From NCBI GenBank assembly GCA_001683735.1, contig LUGG01000015.1:124001-188000 (forward strand): a stretch of DNA of 64,000 nucleotides, given 5' to 3'. Below are positions 23,722 through 35,366 of this stretch, one piece after another. The DNA comes from Grifola frondosa. Lineage: Eukaryota; Basidiomycota; Agaricomycetes; Polyporales; Grifolaceae. The position numbers and the translations under genes were made by a program. The notes beneath the pieces were generated by a model. That model was not told the DNA's origin, made no database searches, and worked only from the letters and a program-made list of their open reading frames with translations. Every line of letters starts with the position of its first letter. Position 1 is the first letter of the stretch.

Positions 23722-24664
23722 TGTCTCACGAGGCTTGCGCGTTAGTGTCGATACAGGCGGCGATGTGAATTCTTATACGAATATCACGAATACAACTGAT
23801 GGCGTGGACATCCTCGTCGGTACTTCCACGAATACGAGTGGAGGCGCGGGCGCTCCCGGCAATCAAGCCGCCTCTCCATCTGGAGCTTTGACTGGTGCGA
23901 AGAATGGCGCGGTTCCCGACAACGTTGCGACGCAGGCATCGGGAGCACGGTGCGACGTTGGCGCTAACGGGGATCAGAAGGAGAATGAGAACGAGAAGAA
24001 GAGTGATGTGGAATCGGAGGTCAAGGACCCTTCTGGTAAATCACCGGACACATCTGAGAAGACATCGAATCCGAGTGAAGAGAACAGCTTGCCAAGTGGT
24101 CAGCCTGCAGGGTCCTCCAGTGCCGAGAAATCCGAGGGTGCTCCTCTCAGCGACGCTCTTACGGCAGGCCTTGCAGGCGACGACACGTCTGCCATCAAGA
24201 ATGCCGAGATTGTTGACGTACAATCCACCGCGACCCCATCTTCCGCTCAGACCGGTGGTGAAGATGGCGGGGATGTGACGCAGCCTGGGGCGCAACAAGC
24301 TGAGCAGACTTCTAACGAAATGCAAGAGCTTGAACAGTCGTCTGGGGCGCAGGCTCCCAGTGCAGACCTCGCCGAGAAGCAAGAAGGAGACAGCACGAAG
24401 CCAACAGACAACTCGGGAACTCCTGTACCTGACCAAGGATCAACCCAATTGAATCCTAAAGTGGAAGGCGACACAACGTTGAACGCGCCTCCCGAGACGG
24501 GTGCTGCCACAGGTATGCGAAGTCCACAGGCAGCCCATTATGATGATGAGCTGACGTCTCGGGGCTTTGGTAGGCGACGCCGTAGGCGCCAACGGGGAAC
24601 AGCTGATAGAGCTTTGACTTTGCGCAGGATGATTTGTGCTCCTTTCTGCTTCTCGCGGTCATGA
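23722..24664 (+). CDS. Disordered acidic tail or downstream exon of BTB copy 2
   Basis: About 310 codons open in the frame that ends with TGA at 24662-24664. The product is strongly biased to Glu, Ser, Asp, Gly, Pro and Lys (QKENENEKKSDVESEV, KSPDTSEKTSNPSEEN) and closes with a basic cluster (GFGRRRRRRQRG). Such composition over 300 codons is very unlikely by chance. Part of it has a decayed counterpart after BTB copy 1, which ties it to the BTB gene, but the joint to the upstream exon (about 23450-23760) is unresolved: three frames alternate there. It may be the C-terminal exon of the BTB protein or a separate remnant. Confidence 0.5.
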
Positions 24665-25009
24665 TCGCTTGCGATTGATACCTCAGGACATTCGAGTATG
24701 GGATGTACTTGTATCTTCACTCTGATCGATACTCTCCGGTGTTTTGTACTGTTTCCCTCGTTGGTTGTATTGTGCGTCGCTCATTCTCACATTGATTTTC
24801 AATTCTATATGCCATGGATGTTGACTAATTCCGATTCTAAACTCTTGTTCATTTGCAAGGGTTGCGATAGTACATCATGTCCACACCAGTTAATTGACTG
24901 TTCGGCGTTGTTCTTCGTGTGAGGAAATCACTGAGTCACATCTAGATCATGTATATTTCGAGCCGGTGAAGCCTAACGCCTAGGATGAATACCGTCGTGT
25001 AACCAAGGT

Positions 25010-25782
25010 TCAAGTGCAATTGCGGGAGTTGATACACGTAAAGGTGAGAACTATACTATGATACAGTGAATAAACACGGCAAATAACTTCTATGTAGTCC
25101 AGAATATCTTCTTCTGCAAGTTGTTTTCCCTGTGCAGCGGCAGCAGTCCTCCTTTCCCTCTCGTCTCCTGCAACATTACACCAACGGACATTCAGCCTTT
25201 TGTCCCACACACTGCTCCTGTTCACGCTTTCTCCGGAAGACGCTGTCGCGACGAGAACGTCGACAACGTATCGTCAGAATTCCGAAATCTCGCAACTGCC
25301 TTCTCGTCCTCCTCATTCTCCCCATCTCCTACCTCGTCTCCGACACTAGGGAAGCGGTCCAATGGATGACTTCTATTCCACCCCCGCTGTGTGCGGTGGA
25401 ATGGTCATGGTTCGCGTCCACGTTCGAGGCGGGCGGTGTAGTGGCATGAGGGAGTCCGACGCGTCGTCGTCAGAACTCTGCGCATCGTCGTCCGAGTCGT
25501 CCTCGAACTCACCCTCGTCTGACTCGTCTGAATCGTCAAGAGGGCAGCCGACGGGCGAGGCTTCACGTGCATCACGTTCGGGGTCTTCGCGACCATGGCA
25601 TCGTGGGGCCGGTCAATGAAACGCGACATCGCGTGAGGACTCCTCAGAGTCGGCATATCGGGGTTTTTTGTGTCTAAGTCGCGATGAGCGGGATTATCGC
25701 TCTCCATCTGCAGACTCTTCAGGTGCTTCATGCCCGGGGCATTGACAACCATGTCGTTGTGGCTACCACCGATCCAGGCCAT
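25010..25782 (-). CDS. Third member of the small acidic family (inverted copy)
   Basis: ATG at 25782-25780 begins MAWIGGSHNDMVVNAPGMKH, close to the start of the gene at 8996, and repeats the pattern as FIDRPHDAMVAKTP. As in that copy, the protein-like frame then shifts by +2 to an acidic segment (DDSDESDEGEFEDDSDDDA) and later a basic one; the switch is conserved although a TGA separates the frames here. Homology continues to about 25130 (WDKRL motif in both). About 90 bp upstream of the ATG is nearly identical to that upstream of 8996. No known domain. Confidence 0.4.
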
Positions 25783-25871
25783 TGTAGCTTGGAATGAGTA
25801 TGAGGATTGGGTGCGTGTCACGAGTAGATCCTAGGTGTGTGGGAGGACTCCCCGAGCTGGAGATGTGTCTT

Positions 25872-28504
25872 TTTGGTCTTCAGCTCTTATACCTGGCTTG
25901 CGCTCAATCCTGTTTCAGGTAATTCTGAGGCTGTTATCTTGCCGCACAGGGCAATGGAGATGCTGAATGTCCTCGCGACTGCAATGATGAGATGCTTGCA
26001 CCACACCGACCGCACCTCGTGAGCGGCGATATCCTTGAAACATTGATGGCTGATAGTCTCCCCCAAAATCCGACGGAAAGCTGCCGTGCATCTTGATTTT
26101 GATGTTGGTTGACGCTGTCCGCGCCGTGTGATGCTCGCTCGTTGGCAGAGAAGCAGTGATTTGGCGTCCTCGAGTGGCTTGACCGTACCCGTGTCCGCTA
26201 TTGTTCCCCTAGGCTGCAGCGAATATTTGCAAGATAAGTGGCTGTAAATTGTGTCTGCTCACTTTTTTGGAATAACGTTGTCGTTAAATTGATCTCATTG
26301 ATGCAGGGGCGGCCACGAAGCTATTCCGATATCAACTATCCCGATATCAGCTATCAAGCGGAATGCGTGCAATGACAAACTGAAACGTGGTCTGCAAGAG
26401 GCAGTTCACCGCAGATGAGATCATCGGCGGCCAGGGATCTATCGCACTCTACAATCGGGAGTGCTAGATTGTACGTTCCTTTCTAAGACTTTCATCCCGA
26501 ACTGCCCGCAATGTGTACGTTCGGAGAACGTCGAGCTATCGGAGGACTTCGTAGGAGAGGTGTTTGAACTCGTCGGGTCGCTGCGCGAGAGGCTAGAGCT
26601 GGGAGCTTTCGTATATGCGCAAACCAAGCTACCTAACATGAGAGTCTCGCTAGTGTGGATCGAGACTCTGAGGCCCTGGTCCGCCAAATAGAAACTGGTA
26701 ATATCGAGTGATCACTGATAGCTAAGGACCGACACTTCAGACTGGGTAAGACCTTAGTGATACTTGAGTCTTCCGAGACAGACGAGTGATTCTTGAGTGG
26801 GGGAAATCCAGTCCTCATTCGAAAGGCGGGAGTGCACCTTTAGTATACTGCTAGCACCATGCCCTCGCCACCTAATCTAGAAGCCAAGTAATCTAGCAGT
26901 CCGAGCCCAAGACAAGAAGTGGTGACACAGTGGCAAGTCTGAACGGTGATGGACCGCCGCCCAGAAAGCGGCTTCGTCGACGAAACCGGCGCAAGGCCGT
27001 CTCTTCACACTCCCTCGATGTGGACGCCAGCACAAATTATCTTGCAGAGTTTCCGATTCTAAATTATAGACAAAATTTAGTACACGGGAGTCATCAAGCC
27101 AATTCGATGCTCACTTCAGTGACTGCATGAATGGCTTCGACGCCTTGCGAATGGCACATGCGTCGAAGTGGGAAATCGAGCACAAGAGCGCGTTCTCAAA
27201 TTGATGCTAATCAAGGTAAACTTATTAGCAGAAAATTAGGAGGTGATTCGTACATACGGTGTCACGTCCCCAGAAGTTATATTCCCCCTTCCCCTGGTTG
27301 TGTTGTGGTCTACTTGCGCATACTCGCGACAGAAAGTCGAACTAGTGGGGCCACAGCCGTCGACGGGGAATGCGATCGCTTCGTGGGAGTGATCGATCCA
27401 GCTCATCTGGATGACCGACACCTAGGAGATTGGAGAACATTTTCGCCATCCACTGCATGTCTTATAAGCCGTTTAGGCTATTGATTGATTGAAAAATAGC
27501 GCGGGTTTGCTCATAATTTGATATATAGCACCCGATGCTGACACCGACCAGTAGGATTAAGTTGCGTGCCTCACGGGATTGGGTACACTGACAGGTCGCT
27601 CCCGCGCTGGACTTCGATGGGTTTCACAGAATAAAAGAGCATCCAGCCTCACCGACACCCACAGAGCTGGACGCGGACGTGGTGCAAGGAGACGTCTAGT
27701 GTGTCCGTTGTGTCGAGAACTTGAGGGGGAGGGGATGGGGGTGGGTTCGTACTGCGATTTTCTCGTAACGCTCACGTAAGAGGAGGAGAGCGTTCAACGT
27801 TCATCAGTCGCACTATCGGCGCAATAAGGACAACGAAAACCCCACCAAGGGATGCCGTCCGATAATCAAGTGCGGAACGTGCCACTGTGGATGGACATCA
27901 GAAAAGGCTTTTTACGAATATCTAATGAATAACTTCGCTGAACATAGATGCGAGCATTGAGATACATTGTTCACTGTAGAGCTGCCATTGTTCCTTACAT
28001 TTATACAAATTGTGCTGCAGCCACTTTAGCAGGACATTATTTGATATTTCGGACATAAACGCTGAGATCCGCCGGCCCCGACCCACTGGATGCATTGACG
28101 CGTCTGAGACATATCGGCGTGTCTGTTGTGGTGCCGGTGGGCTCGGAGACAGTGACAGTTCTTCTCTACACCCAATATCTCAGCGTAAGATCAGCAACAA
28201 TATTAATATAATCAATAATTACCGGGGTACTCAAGTACTCAATTGTTGGCCTTCAAGATGGCAAGACCGAGAAATCCGACGGATTGATCTAGCTGCGAAC
28301 TGCACTTTCTACTGGGGCAAGTGGAGGGCATTTTGGATCAACGACAGTGACCGACCAATGCATGGTCATCGCATAGATATCTTATTCGAACATACCTTTG
28401 GTCTTGTAGTCTAAACATGGACGTCAGACACAAGACATGTTGATAGCAATAATAGAGCTCATGAGAGCCCGCAATAAGTCAGCGAACACACCACGGCATC
28501 ATCA
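25872..28504. other. Long intergenic stretch, no supported gene
   Basis: Scattered short frames. A 76-codon plus-strand frame at 26461-26691 (VELSEDFVGEVFELVGSLRE, then AFVYAQTKLPNMRV) is the most protein-like and may be a gene fragment. Frames at 27131-27484 and 28010-28414 look like chance. No transposon ends or repeats were recognised. Confidence 0.4.
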
Positions 28505-29494
28505 TCAACATCCTTCAATCCCGAACGCCTCAGCAATGGTACGTAAAGTGTCTGGCAAAGCCACAGGAGACACCTTGCCCGTAGTCACCGTTTTCCTCGA
28601 GACGCGCCGCGGGGGAGAGATAGCGCTCTGATCAAAGAAGCTCCTGGCAACGTCCCATTGACGCCGTTCCGTGCGCGGCGGCTTCCAGTTCAAATTCGAC
28701 CCCACAACCCCGCGGCGCTCCGCTGCACTCCGCGTGAGTGAGCGGTAGCCGCTCGCAGGGGACCTCCCGGCCGAGCGCAGCTGCTCGCGCATCTGCGCAA
28801 TACGCATAGCCGTCTCGAGGCCGAGACGCACCGCCTCCGGGAGCGTGAGCGCCTCGGGACGCTCACAGAGCGCAGCGTACGCCGCGGCGGTCCAGCGCCC
28901 GCCGATGTCGAACTCCCGCGCGAGCAGGATCTTGTCCACCGCGCTTATTTCGAGCGCCTGCAGCTCTCTGATCGCGAGCGCGCACACGTCTGTGAACTCC
29001 CAGCGTGTCGCGAGGTGTAGGATCGATGTCCACTCGACAAGAGTGGCTGCTTTGTGCGTGCCGTAGTTGCTGCACACAGTGAATTTTGTGGTTTGTAGTG
29101 ATAGAAAGAGGGCTTACGGAGGGTACAGGATCCATAAGAGCCGCTCGAAATCTGTGGATGAGATGCCAGGGAGGTGTAGCGGGTTGGTGTCTCCCGATCC
29201 CTCTGCTGGTAAGTCAGTAGGTTCGGGCAGGCTGAACAAGTCCCTGAAGATCGGTGAATGTCTTGTCAGGGTGGAACGGAATATATTGAAGAGCGTGTTT
29301 TCAACCTGATGGTAATGTGAGAAAAAGTTTGTGTACTCTACTAGTATACTGGCACTCACGAGAATCACGAAATTACCGTCATCGAAGTAGTAATCTGGAT
29401 GATGAACGGGTATGGATGAAATATCACTTTTGGGAAAAGGAATTCTCTGTGAGGAATGTTGAGCGTTCAATGACTCAGAGTGGTGCATAGACAT
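28505..29494 (-). CDS. BTB/POZ domain protein, divergent third copy
   Basis: Exons 29494-29360, 29305-29119 and 29070-28505; introns 29306-29359 and 29071-29118; 295 aa. Same intron positions and order as the two BTB genes at 18.6 and 22.5 kb: HHPDYYFDDGNFVIL, then VENTLFNIFRSTLTRHSPIF, LPGISSTDFERLLWILYPP, and a helical part with TSILHLATRWEFTDV, LQALEISAVDKILLAREF and ALTLPEAVRLGLETAMRIAQ. The C-terminal tail is basic and ends GIEGC. The residues after the domain core differ strongly, so this is an older duplicate on the opposite strand. Adaptor function inferred from the domain. Confidence 0.85.
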
Positions 29495-29736
29495 GACAGT
29501 GGCTGGAGGGCGATGACGAGAGAAAAGAAGCACACATGTCTTATACCAAACTGCAGGCGTACATATGATCCATGCATCGCGGAATGCAGGAGGAGTAAGG
29601 TTTACAACGTGCAGGCAAGCAACTCGAGCTAGCAGAGGTGTCGTTGATCTGCGAAAAAGATGATACGATATCAGTAACAAATGTGAGACCATCGAAATGT
29701 ACATACTTGGCCAAGAGATGGAGGGATTCAACACTA

Positions 29737-30678
29737 CTATGTACGCACTTCAATATTTCGGTTCCGAACATCGAAGACATTCTGAAATTCTTGAAACGTC
29801 TCCCTCCCCAACACAGCAAACAGGACGTGCTGAAACGAATCCTTGTACCTCGCCCCATCTTCTAGTAACAAATCCGCCCATATGTTCGCCACGAGGCTCA
29901 CATTATTTTTGAACACGCCCGTTCCGAAGCTGCCAAGCACCACGCTCCTCACCCCCTGCGTTTCGAACAAGAACAAGATCCGCGCCATCCGTTCCCGCAT
30001 AGCCTTCTCTATCCTGCCTTCCTCCGCCGGGCCCGCCACGCGGCCATGCAGCGTCGAGCGCGCCACACCCGCATTCACTGCTGCACTCGTGAGCACATCG
30101 ACCTTTACCGGCTCGACCCAGCCTCCATCGTCGTCACGGAAGATGTGCACTCCCGGCGAATAGATCATCGCATGCGAGTAGTATCCGCCCTTCTGGTCGC
30201 GATTGTGTACAGTGTAGAACTCCTGCGCGACACGGGTGCGCAGGGTGGGATAGAGCGTGGATGACCGGGCAATGGACTCCTCCTGTGCCTGCGCGCCAGA
30301 CAGGAAGCCGCCACCAGGCTTTCTCGCGGAGGCAAAGTTCAAGATCCCGATCCTTGGCATGGGCTGCAATGGTGCGTTCATGCAGTGCCCGTGGTGCAGA
30401 AGACGCGCACCTTCAAGCGTGGAGACCTCGAGGAGCGAGAGTTCAGTAGGGGTAGGTACCGCAGAAGGAGACCGAGACGCCCACGAGGAGAGTAGTGAAT
30501 CAGGAGCATAGTACAGGGTATTCTTCTTCGAGGATATAAGTCCGGCACGGAGATCGTGGGTCACGTCGTTGAGCTTGAAAGATCCCCTCTCTATGGCCTC
30601 TAATGTGCGATCCGCTATGCTCTTCAACTGTACACGCCGTCCGCCACTTTGACCAGCATCCATCCGCATTCTAGACAT
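29737..30678 (-). CDS. Bacterial-type poly(ADP-ribose) glycohydrolase (PARG) catalytic domain protein
   Basis: Single-exon coding frame of 313 aa from ATG 30678-30676. The diagnostic stretch is KPGGGFLSGAQAQEE followed by SIARSSTLYPTL, the GGG...QEE signature of microbial-type PARG, in which the paired glutamates carry out hydrolysis and the glycines hold the diphosphate. Further family features are MIYSPGVHIFRDDDG, AVNAGVAR, and near the end VLGSFGTGVFKN. The enzyme removes ADP-ribose from proteins (family knowledge). An open extension upstream of 30678 includes a CTTTCAG acceptor, so it is probably a 5' UTR intron and not coding. The length fits the family and no break is seen. Confidence 0.88.
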   Translation of the reverse strand: MSRMRMDAGQSGGRRVQLKSIADRTLEAIERGSFKLNDVTHDLRAGLISSKKNTLYYAPDSLLSSWASRSPSAVPTPTELSLLEVSTLEGARLLHHGHCMNAPLQPMPRIGILNFASARKPGGGFLSGAQAQEESIARSSTLYPTLRTRVAQEFYTVHNRDQKGGYYSHAMIYSPGVHIFRDDDGGWVEPVKVDVLTSAAVNAGVARSTLHGRVAGPAEEGRIEKAMRERMARILFLFETQGVRSVVLGSFGTGVFKNNVSLVANIWADLLLEDGARYKDSFQHVLFAVLGRETFQEFQNVFDVRNRNIEVRT

Positions 30679-31253
30679 GTAGCGATATCCTGAAAGGACG
30701 TTAAACAGCAAAACCAGACTCCATAGTAGATCAATCGCGACCAGCTCTGAGAGTAGTGACTCGATAGTCACTAGTACTGTTCGGGACCGCCAGGAAAATG
30801 ATTCTAAGTCAAGCAAAGATGGATAGATGGCAAAGTGGCTAGCCGCTAGTTATTGGCGGAGTTCAGTATATAAGATTCGCAGGCGATAAGATAAGATCGA
30901 GATTTGTGCCACATCATTTTGTGGCTGAAGTTTGGCTGAAGTTTACTACTTTGACAAACCATTCAAGACATATATTACGTATTACACATATGCCTTCATG
31001 CGATCGCCATTTTTATCAGCATATGTACAACAAACTATGACCATCGACGAAGTCGACGATTCAATGGGCCTCTTCAGAGCTTCACCACTAACAACGACCC
31101 TTTCATTCCATTGTACAATACCGCCGGCATACTGGAAAGAGCGGCTCAAAAGGAGAAAAGGGCATCGGATAATTTATACGACGAGAACAGCTCAGATATC
31201 AAAGGTAGAACATCTGTAACAAGCATCAAAGACCGAGAGAAAAATACCCTTTC
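30679..31253. other. Intergenic
   Basis: Holds the 5' UTR and likely intron of the PARG gene at its left end and the 3' flank of the next minus-strand gene at its right end. No supported gene between them. Confidence 0.4.
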
Positions 31254-32774
31254 TCACAGAACAAATCGCAGCCCGGCGTTCGAAGTCGTTACCCTCACTG
31301 AACCTACATCCCTTAGGACGCTCGCATCCGGGAGCCAAGCCACACGGCCTTCGACCTGTCCCCTGTGAACTGTGTGCACATCGACGCTCCTGTGGCGACC
31401 ACAGTGAGCAGGGTCTTCGACCGAGCCGCTGGCCTCAACCGACGGTGGGATAAACGGAGACGACCGTAGCGAGAACGAGCCCTGGAAACTCTTGTGCAGT
31501 GTGACAATCGCGGGAGAGTTCGATGTGTGAGCATCGAGGTGTAGAACCGAGTCCGCAGGAGCAGCATAATGAACGATCGAGATAGGTGCATTCGATGTGC
31601 GTGCCATTACTTTGAATGCACCCCAGTGCCGTCCTGAGAGACAGAGCTTAGACTAACATTCGAGTCAATTTTGCTGAAATAATTTCATAAACATGCTTGC
31701 GATCGCGATGTACAACGGAGCTCACGTACCCATTGGTAGTCCTCATCGACACCTTCGTGACGTTATAGCGGTCGCGGCTGAATAGCCCAACGTCAGCGTG
31801 GATGGCTCCATTAGAAGTGAGAAGCTCGAGCGTGGTTGATGTGTTAAAGGAGCCTTGTATATTTCCGTTGGTCGTCGACAGTATCGCGCGCTCTGCCGTA
31901 AGGGACTAGGTATATTTGTAAGATGAGAGGCGCACGACGAGAGAGGTATTGAGCTTACGCTAACGATAATCGGGACGTTTGTGGTCCTTAATGAGAGGGA
32001 CTTGAAGAGCACACTATTCCCGATATCATCGATCTGGTGGCCGAAAATGGGCAGGTCTGTTTCAAGACGATTAATTATGAGACGAGATCCCGCAGTACGT
32101 GAGGGGAAACGGAGGCTGATTTTGAACCAAAGTTGATAATCTTCTCGCGGTAGATGCGGCCGTAGATATAAAGGAGTCTGATACTGCTAAGTTCCAATCG
32201 CTTCCCATTCGACAAAAATTACTCACGAAAATCCCAATGCCATTCTTGCCTTCCTCAGGTTGGAGAAGACAGACCTTTGCACGATTGAGAGCACTTTCAT
32301 GGTAGTAGAAGGCCGAAATATAGACTTGTACGACATCCGAGCCTGTCTCGCCTGAGTCAGAGATGTCAATAGACCCGTGAGACAAGGCGCCGCGGGCAAT
32401 AAGATATAACAAGTCCGACGAGACAGGGAGCTCGAATGAAGTCTGAGCGACGTGTGAGTAACCGTAAGGGTGCCAGGAGAGGGGGTGTGTATCTGAATCC
32501 ATGGACCAATTGGCGTGACGGACGCAATTGTCGGGCGTAATAGACTCGATCGCGCTCTCGCTAATGAATTTGAACTGCTTGATTCGGATCAAATGTCCAC
32601 AAGTTGTACAGAGCATTTGAGACTTACAAAATGGAAAATACCCTCTAGCTGGTGATGCAGTAGATACCACAGTACCAAGGCAGAGCCCACAAAGAACGTA
32701 GCACGAACGCAACGCGGCCACCCCACTTCTCCTGGGCAGGGGGCGAAAGTAGCGAACATAAGAAGTTGCTTCAT
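31254..32774 (-). CDS. DUF7330-like membrane protein, copy 1
   Basis: Exons 32774-32628, 32574-32227, 32183-31959, 31905-31730 and 31633-31254, all GT-AG. The first exon holds one membrane helix (FFVGSALVLWYLLHHQL); the rest is a beta-rich extracellular-type region with repeated TSN/TTN turns (LSTTNGNIQGSFN, LLTSNGAIHADVGLF, ARTSNAPISI, AHTSNSPAIVTL). Intron positions and motifs match the gene at 42746, so the two are paralogues; the resemblance to the fungal DUF7330 family is from memory. One extra G in the run at 31621-31624 breaks the last exon; without it the gene has 425 codons. The N-terminus is uncertain: a second frame from 32862 is also open. Confidence 0.72.
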
Positions 32775-32862
32775 AATGAGAGAAGGATGCCGGAAATAGC
32801 ATATCCTGCCACTTCTTTGCGTCGGTTCCGGTTTGAGTGAGCTCTTGAATGGGGGGGTGCAT

Positions 32863-33532
32863 CTTGCTACCAAAGTTCGATGGGTCTACATGATCGCAAC
32901 GATCTATTGTATTAAGTATTTGTTCCAGAGCGCTGATATTGCCAAGACGATGCGCCTCGAACTCGAGGTTTGTATAATGCTGTGAAAACCAGTGCAGTCG
33001 GCGCTGGCGTGTAGTCCACGGGCCCTATTTGAACTAACGTTAGAGTTCCGAGTCCACAAAGGTCCATGAGTTAGAATCAGTCGTTGGAGTCATGCTGCAA
33101 TCAGTCAAGCAGAAAACATTGCAGAACGTCTTCAGATAGTCAGATGGAAGATTTGGATCGCAGCAGACCACGGCCATTCTGTCATTTCCCAATCTGTCAT
33201 TTCCCAAACGATCAAAATCTTAGACGCCGACCATGATTGTTGGAGGTGGTGGATTGCTTTTGACGGCTAAGTAAACTACTACAAATAGGACGCGCTACTA
33301 CGAGTAATCTCCTCCCCATCACATGTTCCGGAAATTATGTATTCTGCAAGGGTGAATCGTCTCTCAGGGAATTTTACGGACTGAAAAGAGAGCCCAGGCA
33401 GTGATTTGCTCTTTGAACCGCTGTCTTGCTGAATAAATCGTGGTTGTGACTCCCGTGCTAAGAATCAAAGCGCGTCTGTATTGAGCACCCCGAGCCCAAG
33501 ACATCTCCGACATACGAATTTATTGGCATCCC
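32863..33532. other. Intergenic
   Basis: No gene seen between the DUF7330-like gene and the stop of the polygalacturonase. The left part should contain the promoter of the minus-strand gene at 32774. Confidence 0.4.
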
Positions 33533-35316
33533 TCAGCCTGTCACTTCACAGGCACCAAAAAGTGAGGCGTCGTTTCCGCCAAGCTCTACATTCTGGCATG
33601 TGTATGATGCTGACCCATATTTCGTGGGCGGCCTGCAAAACCGATTCAATGAATGGTTCACGCGGTGAGTTGGAAACACACGAGGACACAGGTGACTCAG
33701 AGAGTACTCACGTAAGATCAAGGTTATTGACATTCACATCGCTGCACCGAGCACCCGGCGAGCACGATAGGCTCGCTACTACTGCCTTCTCGCTTCCGGA
33801 GGATGTGCCGGCGATGCTTCAGATAAATTCAGTGCACAGTAAAAATATGGTGCATAAAATAGACACACTTGTTGAACCAGACATCCTGAATATACGTGTT
33901 CGATGGGTATTCAGCGCACTCATCAGCATCTGTCTCATAACACTTATGATGAGAAATGTCAGCAGACCCTCTGAGGAGTCTCATGAATGGATCGAGTAAT
34001 AATTCACCTGGTCGATTATAATCGGGTTATCCACATTAGCCTCCACAAAACCTTGGAAGGTGATATTTTTGACGATCCCTGAGCCCACACCTTTCCCCGC
34101 CCAGGCCTTGATCCGTGCGCCATTTTGAGCATTAGACATCTTGATGTTCCTAAAAGATTTCAAATGCATGCAGAGACTCATCATCAAATCACCGCGTGTA
34201 GTCGGATAAAAGACGCCATACGTCGCGAGAACATTCTCCACAATGTCGTATTCACCGGAATACTGCCCAAGAGAGCCGACAGAGATACCGCTAGAACACC
34301 CTGAACGCAGGAAATTGTCATAAACACGGGATATACGTACTGAGATCCGTTACAAGAAAGATTTGAGACAATGATATTGGTAGCGTCTATGGTACGACAC
34401 GTCAGTCAAATGACAGAAAATACCGGGGGTTGAACACTGGGCTTGAAACTGACACAGTCGTCTCCATTGTTCACGGTCGAGTCTTCAATGACTACGTTAT
34501 CGCTCCTGAATATGTCCCAACCGTCCGTATTTTTCGCCTCGTTCTTGGACGTCGAAACCGCAGAGATAATGATGTTCCGGTAAGTAATCGATTTCCCTTC
34601 GTTTACCTGAATAAAGGGCCACGGTTCGTTCCATTCCACTCTCTCCAGAGCCTATATTTATACGCACAAAATTCATCCACTCGGGACCGTTGATCATTGT
34701 GATATCCTGCACCGTGACATTCGTCGCCTGGTATATCGTCAAGATGATAGGTCGCAGCAATGAGCTGTTCTTCGCACTGCCCAAAATATGCATATCGACA
34801 TATTTCCATAGTACAGTTGCAGGACACTACTTACAATTCGTCGTACCAAGCCTGACCGGCACCATCAAGTGTTCCTCCGCCGTCAAGGACAATGTTGTTG
34901 CCACCTAGGAGCCAAAATGCAATCTGGTCTTGGAAGGAGAAGTAGAACGCGTTCCCGGTCCAATATGCAATGTCCGGATTAAACTTGATGGTTCCTTGCA
35001 GGTTCTGGGTCATAGGTGAGTTAACGTCCGTCAAATTGCATAGATTCGAAGTCCTCACGATGTGCTTGTTTTGCAAGCCTGTCATGTTTACCTTCGACTC
35101 GATATTGAGCGTCGTTTTCGCAGGGATAACCACGGTTGAGCATGCGGGATCGAACGCAGCGCTCAAAAAGGCGGGTGCGTCATCCGAGCCGCTTGAGCTC
35201 AGCGTGCACGTTCCTGACACCCTGGCATCAAGAGTCACCGCCTGTGGAGGGCTAGCAAACGCTGGAACGACTGTGATCAAACGCAACAGGGCACAGAGGA
35301 GGATAATCGACCACAT
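33533..35316 (-). CDS. GH28 polygalacturonase (exo-type), secreted
   Basis: Hydrolyses alpha-1,4-galacturonan in pectin. Nine exons: 35316-34835, 34776-34668, 34606-34438, 34386-34341, 34290-34222, 34149-34008, 33942-33869, 33816-33712 and 33632-33533; 431 aa with no frame break. N-terminal signal peptide ([20 protein letters not shown]). The GH28 catalytic motifs are all present: NTDGWD, NNGDDC, CNGSHGISVGS (assembled across an intron) and ARIKAW. The C-terminal half includes [14 protein letters not shown] and ends GACEVTG. Overall pattern is closer to fungal exo-polygalacturonases than to endo enzymes (inference from NTDGWD and [11 protein letters not shown] context). A TATAAA lies about 45 bp upstream of the ATG. 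Confidence 0.93.
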
Positions 35317-35360
35317 GTTCTTGGTCGTGGCTCTCGTTGCACCGCGCCAGAATGCTTGAA

Positions 35361-35366
35361 TTTATA
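35361..35366 (-). promoter_or_regulatory. TATA box of the GH28 gene
   Basis: TATAAA on the minus strand, 45-50 bp upstream of the start codon at 35316. The spacing is short, so the 5' UTR would be only about 15-20 nt; plausible but unproven. Confidence 0.5.

Noticed and set aside
32071..32862. 263-codon minus-strand frame read as one exon
   Set aside because: Runs through three GT-AG introns of the DUF7330-like gene; only its middle (SESAIESITPDNC to GKNGIGIF) is real coding.
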